From contig NC_054543.1 of the NCBI RefSeq assembly GCF_017654505.1, positions 30,613,525 through 30,677,524 of the forward strand: a stretch of 64,000 nucleotides of DNA. Direction: 5' to 3'. The notes under the pieces were generated by a model. The model had not been told where the DNA came from. It saw nothing but the letters and a program-made list of their open reading frames with translations, and ran no database searches. Positions 13,816 to 23,400 of the stretch are shown one piece after another. Origin of the DNA: Polyodon spathula. Taxonomy: Eukaryota > Chordata > Actinopteri > Acipenseriformes > Polyodontidae. The translations under genes and the position numbers were made by a program. The number at the start of each line of letters is the position of its first letter. Within the stretch, counting starts at the first letter, position 1.

Positions 13816-13849
13816 CAGGATGTTTTGGGCAAAAGCCCTTCTTCAGCTG
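13816..13849 (-). ncRNA. Hammerhead-like motif of a Penelope-type element (decayed)
   Basis: On the minus strand the order is CAG, CTGAAGA (core, consensus CTGATGA), a perfect GGGC-TTTT-GCCC hairpin as stem II (13827-13838), then AAAAC where a hammerhead has GAAAC. Penelope-like retroelements are known to carry such ribozymes near their terminal repeats, and CTGAAGAAGG...GAAACG motifs are widespread in vertebrate DNA. The CTGAAGA core and the lost G make activity unlikely. Confidence 0.5.
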
Positions 13850-15664
13850 TTTTAAAATGTAATTGTTGACAACAGTAGTAAGCGTGATGCTTTATTCCAA
13901 GCATAATGAAATACATGTATATTAGTTATAACTGCAGGGGTAGCAAAACTAAGAGAATAATAGCGTTTTACATTCCTATCTTTAGGAGCATAATAAAAAT
14001 ACTACAGTATGCTTCCATATCCAAGTTTGTATTTATTTACAATAACATTTATAAATGTGTGCGGCCGTTACAAAACATAAGACTGTTTACTTCTTGTACA
14101 TGTGGAAACGTCCTAAAAACATCACTTTTTTTAAAGCAAACAAGATTTACATGTTAACAGTGACTGCAAGCATAGACAATAATACGCTTAACACAGACAT
14201 TTTGGTCAAATGTGACCGCACTTTGTACACTGGTAGTTCACCTCCGCCATTTTGACACGCCCACAGAGTCAACTCCTGAGAGTTTTAGCTAATGTTACAG
14301 AGTGCTTTTTTGTAACGGGGTGTTCAATAGAAAACATTATGGAACGTTCTGTAGCGCTCTGGCTATTGAACGCTACCCAGGATGCGTGATTCCGTAAGTG
14401 AGTGAGTACGATAGAGACGCCATCTTAAGTATTATTTAGTATGCAGCACAATAAATGAGCTCTGTGTCTAATTACAGTTTTGTATGATGCAATAGGGTCA
14501 TTTAGATTGTATCTTTGTAAATACATATTTATTTGATGTTTTTTTTTTTCCTCAAATTGAGGGTGGTAAATTTGGGTCTTAAATTCGAAGGAATATTGTA
14601 TTGAATTTATGATGATTTTGTTTATTTTACATAAACCCTACAGGCCTAGGGTTAGACAGTAGTGCTTGTATTCCCAACTCAAAAACTCAGTTTTTATACA
14701 ATTCAAATATTTGATTTGTACAGAAAATAAACAAGTTTCATAAGGTGTGTCTACTGGGATTAAAGGCATTTCACTGGAATCAAAGTGTAATACAAGCTAA
14801 AGAAAAATGCCTGAGACTACTGTCTACAGTGTTATGCTAACAAAATATTCCAGTAAATCATACCTAGTCAGAATTACTGCCATGCTGTAGGTCTCACATT
14901 TTCCTATATGAAAAATGTGTACATAAATAGTGGATGTTTTGTATTTGATTTTTTTAATGGCATTTTTTCCACAGCAATTAATGAACTAAAAAATTGTCCA
15001 ATGCTTTCATGCGTTTTTAAGTTGTGTACATACAGGAGCAGTTATGATGAACACATAATGTTTAAATCTTTTAGATTCTCACTGAAAACATTTTATTAAT
15101 ATGAATTTTATCTTTAATGTTCAAGTTGTTTGTGATGCAAGTAATTGTGTATTATCTGGTTTGTGGGTGTGCTTGTTCAACATCTTGAGCAACTTTTGCA
15201 TGCCCATGTGCAGCCTACGCAGATCACTGTCAGGAGAAAAGTGCGCTCAACACATTTTAAATTTGTATCAAATCTGTACAGAAGAATGCATAAAAACCAA
15301 GATTGTGGAAGAGTGCAGTAACGGATGGTTCATAATTTTCAAGAACGTTCAAACCATACTTGTTTTTTTCAGACAACCCCCCCTGCAAAGAGGAAATATT
15401 TTTTTAGGAAAGGCAATAAAGTAGAACCTCTCATATTTGATCCTGTAAGATACAATACCCTCTATTAACTGATGGACCTCTGGTACCAATTGATAGGTAA
15501 AGATGGAAACTGATCACTGCACATTTTGTGATGAGTTTAAAACATTATATTCCACTCTTAGCAGAATAGAATGAATTCAGTTTTTGTGCATGCTAGCTGT
15601 AACATCCCATAAAACAAACTGTCCAGTTTAACCATGTTCAGTAAAAGAAAATAAGAAACAAGGG
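13850..15664. other. No gene recognised
   Basis: Unassigned sequence. An AATAAA about 40 bases before the hammerhead-like motif on its strand may be part of the same Penelope remnant. Confidence 0.4.
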
Positions 15665-16254
15665 TGTGAGGCGTGTGAGTAAAAATGGATTTTCCAGACA
15701 GTGATTTACGTGTAAAAATTAAAATTTTATTTAATATTACACGGAAAAAAGAAAAATAATAAAGAAGGATGTGAGGGAGGGAGTGCTGGAGTAATCAAAA
15801 ATAAAGGAACGGATGCCTCTTAGTCCTCTTCACGTTCTGCTTAAATCCAAAAATAAAACAAAAAAGGAATAAAAACAGAAAAGAGCCAAGTTAGTTAAGC
15901 CTCCGTTCGTGACACAGTCCAAACTACCACATACTTCCCTCCAGCCTTTTTTCCCCTGCCTCTATTCCTTAAGACCAACACCGAACACAGTAGCACATTC
16001 CCTTTAGTATGCAAACCCCGCCCCGGTAGTCAGTGGATCACCAATCCCAAAGTGACAGGTATCCTTAATTTCACTTGACTCCAGTGGCTGGAATTTACAT
16101 ACTCGTACTTCCGCCCCTCACCAAGGTGCCGCCCCTCAAAAAGATGACTTTTGTCATGGTCACAAGACCTTGGTAAGGGAAGTCCCGAGTTGGTTTGATG
16201 CCTTCTACTGTTGGGAGGCTGAATTGCAGACCGAAACCCCTTTGACTCATCACA
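15665..16254 (-). mobile_element. Solo LTR with perfect 5-bp TSD (AAGGG)
   Basis: It begins TGTGAGGCGTGTGAG and ends TTTGACTCATCACA. AAGGG is present at 15660-15664 and 16255-16259. About 65 bases from the left end TTTTATTTAAT gives an AATAAA-type signal on the minus strand, placing U5 at the left. The termini and TSD are clear, but the body does not visibly match the other LTRs, so it is probably a separate family. Confidence 0.7.
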
Positions 16255-16837
16255 AAGGGATTCATAGGATTACTGTACAATTATAAAGCTGAAACAAGAT
16301 TTCTTCACATCACTGACCCCCAAAACCAGTTGTGTTTATTTGCAGGGTTTTTTATTTATTTTTTTTAAAACTCCATTTCTGTCTCTGGTTAACATGCACT
16401 TTAAGTACAGAAACAATTGTCTGATTGACATGAACTGAAAAAAGTACAGTAAGAACCATTTTTGGAATGTTGTTTTGTAAATTGCCAAATACAGGATTAC
16501 AGTTCTTTGAATATTTTTTTGGCAATAATTTTTATTGTATTTTGGTGTTTTAAGCACACTGCTGTATCTGAATGTTTTAATTTATATTGCCCCAATGTTA
16601 ATAAAGCAACTACAATGCAGTATAACGATTCCCTCTCAGATACAATATTTACACATATTCGATTGGCTAAATAAACAAAATTATAACTAAAGTTATAGTA
16701 CAGCTGTCATCCTGATGCATAGGACATACAGCACAATTCTTGTCTTTCTGTCTTCATTTCTACTAGTCTTTATATTATCGTTACTTGTTTAAAAAACATC
16801 TAAGCAATGAACGTTTGTTAAAATGTTGAAAAGCCCT

Positions 16838-17313
16838 AAAGCCCCTTCCACACTGGTATGTGCTCTACCCGGGTCAGGACTGTGTCATGCGGGTCAGGTA
16901 TACGATTTCACACTGTTTTTGATACAGCACGGTTGACCTGAGTGACAAATGCAAGTGCAAAATGCACATATCCATGCCCTGAAAGCAGCTTGTTACTGAC
17001 GCTTCCATCCAAGCTTCTCTGGTTTGAACCATCTGCCCAAATGTTGATTAGAGCAAATGTTTCTGCATCCCTGCTATAATCTGGATCATGCTTTGTCTCA
17101 ATCAACAAAAATGGCTACAGAATAAACAGAATGCTCCTTGCAGAAGTCAAACCTTCACGCAGTCGTGGCTCTTTGTTATTTCATCCTCCATCATGCATTT
17201 TGTCTCGCTCAACTTGGGTGAAGCATGTCGACTGACACCCTGAGGTGGGTAGCTGGGACCCGGGTCAACCTGGGTACGACCCCCAGTAGGAGTGCCAGTT
17301 TGAAAGGGGCTTT
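16838..17313. mobile_element. Non-autonomous DNA transposon, Harbinger-like ends
   Basis: The left end AAAGCCCCTTCCACACTGG and the right end, read in reverse, AAAGCCCCTTTCAAACTGG are inverted repeats differing at two positions. CCCGGGTCA-type blocks sit further in on both sides. The 476-bp interior has no transposase. The GCCCCTTTCACACTGG style of end resembles PIF/Harbinger elements, but I cannot settle a target duplication. Confidence 0.75.
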
Positions 17314-19006
17314 AGAAACACCAGGGAGATTTGACCTAGAATCCATTTAAATGAATTTCAAGAACACCACGTCTCTAACTCATAAGAAACGGGATTGTAA
17401 ACATCTGTGGTATTGGCCAGAAGATATTAAACCACTTATCTTGCGATGCCTAGTCCCTTTACTCACTCTTCCTTGTCTGAGCAGCCTCCCGGGCAGACAG
17501 GTGTACAATTACCCCTGGGGATAGCACTCCTTTACTGTTCCTAGGACTCTGAATGATTTTCATGGGGAAAAAAAACAAACACGTCCCAATATCTTTCATT
17601 TTATATTTGAACCTGAAGGCATGGATTCATCTGCCAGTAGCCTGTGCTGGGTTTGTGCAGCTAATCAATTTAAATATACTCCAGATATTCTGTTTTTATC
17701 AGCCCTTTCTCTTTCTAAAAGTTCTGTGAAAAAAAAAAAAGTATGGTTGAAGTAAGGTGGCCAAGAATTGCAAAGAGGTAGCAAATGTGCAGCCAGGGGA
17801 CTGAAACGGGTTGGTAACATTGAGAAAAAGGGTGGTGACATCTAAAAACAAATGCACCTCTCGGCCACCGTATTTAAGGACATAATAAACATTCTTGAAA
17901 ATAAACTAACAAACCTGTGGAAATAGTCCTTAACAAAACATTCCTTACAAAAACCACTACCACTGGGAAAAGCCTGGGGATGATTAACGGTTGAGGTTTT
18001 ATTTTAGAAGGAAACTGCAAGGTTTTATTAAGAAAACTACTAAATGAATGGTAAGCAAGGTATTATGTAACAATCTGACCTTCGGGAGTGCAAAATAAAA
18101 TGCTTTGCATTGGCTGTATTGAAGTTCTCTAATTAGCGCTGAAGAGTGGAGCGGATGCATTTATTTATTTACTGGGCTACAGCCTACAGCTCAATTAACA
18201 TTTAACAAGGCGGGACATATCATAAGGCTTTAAACTTCTAGCAAAAATAATTAGCATTCAGAATTTTAAACAAAGTTGGTACACCAGCACTCAAATGTAC
18301 TGTATGGAAACAGGCAGAGCTTTTTATGTTACACATGTTATATATTATTTCTAAGATTATGTATTCCTACAGATACAATGCATCTCTCCCTGTCTTTGAT
18401 CTTGCTTGAGGAAGGCTTTGTTATTTAACCAGCTGTCAGTACTTCCAGTTACCATGGAAATGGTGTGACACTCAACTCATTACATGCCGTAACTATCTTC
18501 CATGCTGTACCTATCTCTGCAATATCTTTTTTGACTTAATTGCAATTGATTTGATGTCTGATTCACATTCCATGGGTCAGTATTCAGCTGTGAAGTATAA
18601 TAACTTCTTTGAAATTCTATCCAGAGATCACGTCAATATCAGTCATATTAACCTGCTGGATGCAGATTGAAAAAATAGACTGCAGATGGAACTGGCAGCC
18701 CTAGTTCGATTTGAAAAGGAGATGTGTGTTTACAACCCAGTTGTGCTCCACTTAATAGTCCTCCATTATCAAATAAGAACATAAAAGTAATACTGGAAAA
18801 CAGAAGAGATTGTCGGCCAGTTAAGAAATACAAAAGGAATACAATTATTCAATAGAGTCTGCTTGTATTTGTATGCTCTTATTTTACCTGGTCAACTGCA
18901 ACACTTATAACTCTGTGTTAACCTTCTGTTCTGAATGTCATTTTACTTGGCTTCAATTTGTCTTCTCATCCTAGTGCTGTGTGTAAAGTTAAAAGTAGTA
19001 ACTTGG
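17314..19006. other. No gene recognised
   Basis: Unassigned AT-rich sequence without a supported exon or bounded repeat. Confidence 0.5.
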
Positions 19007-19384
19007 TGTGGCAGGGCAAGTGCACTGCACAATGGGGAATTAGCGTTGGTGTAATTTGTATGGGGAAATGGGGAAGTGTGTTTTTGGAGTTAATTTGTGT
19101 GATTTAAATTATTGTTTACAGACAGGCGCTCGATTGAGACTTGCTGCCTGCTAGGCTTGGTTGAGGGGAAGGGCAGCAAGTGATTGGCTGTGCCGGTCCT
19201 CAATCAACAGGTGGGCGGGTCTTGACCAAGTGTCCATCAGTTTAAAAACATCCGCTGGAAATGGCTCTGGGCGATTGCAACGCCATGCTACAGAGGGGAG
19301 CCTTGTGTATTCGGAAGGAGAGGGTGCGCTCTCTCTCTCTCTCTCTCTCTCCACTGTGCCAATATCACATACCAAATGGGGCCC
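19007..19384 (+). mobile_element. Candidate LTR 5' part, sense plus, cut by the next LTR
   Basis: The start TGTGGCAGGGCAAGTGC is LTR-like. A relatively GC-rich stretch with a TTTAAAA box at about 19242 and a (CT)n tract at 19329-19351 follows in the order U3, promoter, R. The sequence ends where the minus-oriented LTR at 19385 begins. I did not find a matching 3' part, so this remains a candidate. Confidence 0.4.
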
Positions 19385-20039
19385 TATCACAAAGACGGCT
19401 GTAGTGGGTGACGTCAGACCATAAACAAACAGGGAGCAACACAGAGAGGTGGAGTTTGGTGAAGCTGAGCGCTTGGTTGCGCTCAGCATTAAAAAGATAA
19501 ACAGGCAGCAAATAAAAAGGTTGTAACAAAACACTGACACCAAAACAGGACACGGCACTTGCAGACAAAATAAAGAGACAAACAAAACGTACTAACACTA
19601 AACACACTGACACACAGGGACTAATATTAAACAAAACGAGAAGCTGGTCCTCCAGCACGACATAGCAAATTGATTTAATTTACTATTTTTAATTCTCCTT
19701 CTCCTTCTCCACACCCATTCACTGAACACACAACCCAGAGTGAGTGAAAAAAAGCTGCTTTTATGCAGCTGTACCGAGACTCGATTGCTAATCAATCATT
19801 CAATTGGAGACTTGGTACAACTGCACGTGAATTAATAAAGTGCTTACATATTATTACATTTTACCTGCACGTGAAGTGCTGTGAAATCCTCGTGCCTAAA
19901 TACAAATATACATTTTAAATCACTTGTGTTCATAACCTATATTATATCCCATGTACCAACTACAATACACCAACATTAACACACTACACGCAAGATACAA
20001 CACAAATAAATAGCCCAGGGGCGGGGCACTCAACGGCCA
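19385..20039 (-). mobile_element. 3' LTR of a truncated LTR retrotransposon, subfamily 1
   Basis: The left end TATCACAAAGACGGC corresponds to TGTCAC in sister copies, and GTGACGTCAGACC follows. From about 19720 to 19990 it is closely similar to the LTR at 4267, including the TATA region and the block CACGTGAATTAATAAA. The minus-strand start TGGCCGTTGAG sits against a polypurine tract, AAGGGGGAAGG (20040-20050). Interior sequence follows on the right, so this is the 3' LTR of an element whose 5' LTR is missing. Confidence 0.8.
19757..19819 (-). promoter_or_regulatory. LTR TATA box with upstream palindrome
   Basis: The left arm TGTACCGAGACTC (19770-19782) is identical to the one at 4605. The right arm GAGACTTGGTACA (19807-19819) has two changes, leaving 11 of 13 pairs. 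CATAAAA on the minus strand is at 19759-19765. Confidence 0.5.
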
Positions 20040-20395
20040 CCTTCCCCCTTAAAAACCCAGCAGTCCAGATCAAAGTCTTGGGCCGGGAAGGGAGGCTTCA
20101 CTGGGCCCATGGCTGACAATGCTGTCAGCTCCCCTGCCGGTAGTGGCACGGCTGACAGCGTGGTGGTCCAGTCCTGCAGTGGAAAGGCTGCTGAGGAAGG
20201 TGGTCTCCTGAGCTTTCACCCCTTCTCAGCCAGCAACTCCCTCCTGTGGGACTCCAGCCACAAGAACTCCTGCAGCGAAATTGCTGCGGGGGGAGGTGGT
20301 CTCCTGACCTCTCCCCCTTCTTCATAGCCGGCAGCTCCCTCTGGTGGGGCTCCAGCCACCCTGACCCCTGCGGCCAAGCAGAGCTGACACACAAT
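20040..20395 (-). pseudogene. Retrotransposon interior remnant next to the polypurine tract
   Basis: On the minus strand the final coding stretch contains GPVKPPFPAQDF followed by CWVFKGEGG and a stop, directly before the LTR. The element at 60375-61943 has GQVKPMFYSLDF and LWVFRGGGG in the same place, so the two are related. Upstream, two short modules of the form GE(R/S)SGDHLPxQxF(R/H)CR are tandem copies, rich in proline, serine and cysteine. I cannot assign this to gag, pol or another protein. It is probably the tail of the last open reading frame. Confidence 0.55.
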
Positions 20396-22190
20396 GAAAT
20401 GGATACATTTTCCACAGATTGCTTAGTACTGTCCTGGCCAGGGTTTGTATCCTGTGAAAATAAACAGCAGAGGGTGATTTTAAATCCAGAGGCAATCAGA
20501 CACGGTTATGTTGCTTTGTGAGTAAAGCAGCGATGGTTATTGTGGTCAGATCAGGACTGGCCATCTCAGTTAGATGGAAGGGAAGCTGTCAAGTGAAATT
20601 GGTTGCTGTGGGAGTGGGGTCTAGGGGACTTCATCCTTCCAATTGTGTTTGACTCCCAAACTCCCCGCTTCGGATGGCAGTAGCTTCAGTATTGTAGTTG
20701 GTATGATAATATTATAATGTCTTTCTTAATTGATTTTTAAAAATATTTTCCGTACTATTTTAGTGTTTTCAATCATTTTGGGTTCTATTGCTCCAATATG
20801 GAGTTATTACCATTTTTCTGACTTTAGCTGGCTTTGGGCTTGTAGGGATAATCATAAGTGCTGGGACGAACAGCCTTCCTCCTTCTATTGAAAGCAATTG
20901 TGTCCTCACAAAAGCAGCCACGAGTGGAAGAGAGTGAAGGATTGGACAGCCCATAAAAACCTGATTTTAGATGCTTTGAAATTGTATTTTACCTTTTGGT
21001 ATAGCAGTCTTGTGGTCATTTTGATCTCTTTGGGAATTTCTAAAATACAGATGTGCAAAGCAACTGCAGTGGCTCATCCGAGGGTATTTTTTTTTTACAG
21101 CAGTGTACGTAAGAAAATACCGAAAGCACGACGTCAATTAGAAATGTATAAAACACAAGTAGGAAATCGTCTTTCTTACAATGTCACCAGTTCTATACGT
21201 ATGTGTAAGAGCTATTAATGAAACGCTTCCAGTCATAAACTCCCCAGCTGCTGCACATTTCTGATTTCCCATTCCGAGTGCTTTCCCTTAGATTGTATTA
21301 TCAATTTGAATAGTGCCGTTTTTATCCTGGCACAGCTGGAACACAGATGTGTGGCACTCAGTAAGTTAAAGTGAAGTGGTAAATCAGAAGCTTCTGTCCA
21401 TCTTTATTTGCACAGCAGTGATGACATTTCCAATACTATAGAGGACAATGGTCAGAATCTTTGGACTTCTGGGCCCTAAGCACCGTCTGGATTTACTGGG
21501 ATTACACAAAGTTTGAAATGGCCAAAGTAAAAGGCTTTATGCACAGAGGTGACCTCTGCAACCTCATGGGCAAAGATTAGACATTTAAAGTCAGTGCTTG
21601 GCTTCATTCAACCTTGTCTAGCTGCCTGGCTTGCGCTTGGCTTCGAATTTTCTTCACTGCCCAGCACTGCAATCCAAAGTTCCAATAAGGCTATGTGTTC
21701 TAGAAATGACTTATTTTTAATATATATTGTATATTCACCAGGGAATGTTCTGTAAAGTTGTTGTTGGTGTTTTCTTTTTTTTAATAAATATACATTAATT
21801 TGTATTGGGTTAATGACAACTGGTATTACAAAGCTCCACAGCTTATGACATGAACTTCGTCATCTATATGATTTACATAACAGCACAGTGGAATGGCAAA
21901 ATACACTGGGTATCAATTTAGGTGACAGTGGGGGTTTAAAATGTGGCACTCATATGGTATAAATGTACTGTTAGCAACCAAACCCTAAAATAAATGCAAA
22001 ATGACAGCAGGACCCTAGTTTAGGGAATTAAAAAGCAGTGAACAATTTGACAAAACCAGGGTCAATCAATAAAGTTCCATAACAAATGTTTTGATTAGAG
22101 AAGACGTGGTAAAGGCTGCTTGTGAAATTGAAGTTTACTAGTCTCTGTATCTTTTTAGATCTGTTAAGGGATATCAAGATAGTAAAGAAG
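20396..22190. other. No gene recognised
   Basis: Unassigned sequence between the truncated retrotransposon and the next solo LTR. Confidence 0.5.
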
Positions 22191-22366
22191 GGGATTGTGG
22201 CAGGCTGGTGAGTGGATAGAGGCCCAGAGAGTCTGCAGTTCAAAAAAATACTAATTTTATTATAAATAACACAAAATAAACATGCACAATGGCAAAATAA
22301 AGGGATTAAACACAAATAAAGCAATACAAAAAACAAAACTTACAAAATTAAGGTTTCTAGGCTGGG

Positions 22367-22452
22367 CACCAGCACCAGCACCAGCACCAGCATCAACATC
22401 AACATCAACCTCAACCTCAACCTCAACCTCAACCTCAACCCCAACCCCAACC
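22367..22452 (-). repeat. Hexanucleotide tract inside the LTR
   Basis: On the plus strand it is CACCAG units, then CAACAT, then CAACCT units and CAACCCC variants. On the sense minus strand it is G-rich and falls 45-130 bases downstream of the TATA box, so it would be transcribed. Reading frames across it are by-products. Confidence 0.9.
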
Positions 22453-22493
22453 TGCTTTCTCAGCTCCCTCCTCTTAATGGGAAGCAGAGGCCT

Positions 22494-22566
22494 CCTTTTA
22501 TGTCAGGTGGCTGGGCGCTGATTGATCGTTAATTAAACTAATCAACTAATCAACCCCAGCCACCTG
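22494..22566 (-). promoter_or_regulatory. LTR TATA box with upstream palindrome
   Basis: Arms CAGGTGGCTGGG (22504-22515) and CCCAGCCACCTG (22555-22566) pair perfectly over 12 bases. The 39-base spacer is AT-rich with repeated TTGATTAG on the sense strand. The TATA-like box is one base beyond the arm. Confidence 0.6.
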
Positions 22567-22651
22567 AACATAATAAACCCAGGCAGGTAGGGGAAATTAA
22601 CCCCATCCCTGCCAATTTAAAAAGGGCAGAGCTTTGCTCTGCCACAGGGAT

Positions 22652-23304
22652 TGATTTTGGTGAAATGGGCAATAAAAAATGCAGGCAAATTCTAGAGTCC
22701 CCAGCGAGTGTGTGAAACCTAATAGGCTCTTTGTTACACAAGGGAGGACTTAAATAATCAGTTACGCAGAGTTTGAGCAATTGACTTGCAGAAATAACCA
22801 GTTATGGTGCGTGCCATTCACTCACTGTGTGTGGTTTAATGTAGTGAAGAATTGCTACTATTTGCAGAAGACAAAATAATTACTCTCCTAGGACATTGCC
22901 ATACAGTAGGAGTAATGGAAAACATAGTGAGGTGAAACGGGGAGAAAGCAGGCAAGAAAACAGCACCTTTTGTAACATGTAGAACACCTTTTATAATTAT
23001 CTCTGTCTCCTTGTGCAATGTGAAATGATTTGATAACACAGAGGCTCTCATCACTTTCCAGCAATAGGCCCTGATTAGGTGGATTTTAACAGAGTAGACT
23101 CAGCTGTTCCGAATCCTCTTTTGTGTAATTGCATGGACTGCAATGAGTCAGACGTGTCTGGCTTCAGTAAGATTACTATATACTACCTTCTGGGTGTCTG
23201 GACAGAAGGCATACACAGCAATAGCAGTTAATCAGTATAAGCAGTTAATTATACAGCCTTTTTTGCTCATCTTTATCAAGGGTGGCAATAATTTTGGAAG
23301 TGCC
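22652..23304. other. No gene recognised
   Basis: Unassigned sequence. Confidence 0.5.
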
Positions 23305-23354
23305 TATATATATATATATATATATAATAATATATAATAATAATAATAATAATA

Positions 23355-23400
<46 letters not shown>
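23305..23400. repeat. (TA)n/(TAA)n compound microsatellite
   Basis: About 20 bases of TA repeats pass into about 70 bases of ATA/TAA repeats. Confidence 0.97.

Larger units (their letters stand above)
22196..22646 (-). mobile_element. Solo LTR with perfect 5-bp TSD (GGGAT), subfamily 2
   Basis: It runs from TGTGGCAGGC to GCTCTGCCACA, with GGGAT at 22191-22195 and 22647-22651. On the minus strand CATAAAA (22496-22502) is the TATA-like box and AATAAA lies at 22256-22261, about 60 bases before the U5 end. A long run of six-base repeats lies between them (see 22367-22452). The 451-bp unit has no interior. Confidence 0.9.

Noticed and set aside
19151..19585. A 144-codon minus-strand frame
   Set aside because: It spans two LTR segments of opposite orientation and a CT microsatellite, with no protein-like conservation; it is a by-product of the LTR sequence.
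22282..22521. A 79-codon frame with repeated APAPAST residues
   Set aside because: It only translates the hexanucleotide tract of the LTR on the antisense strand.
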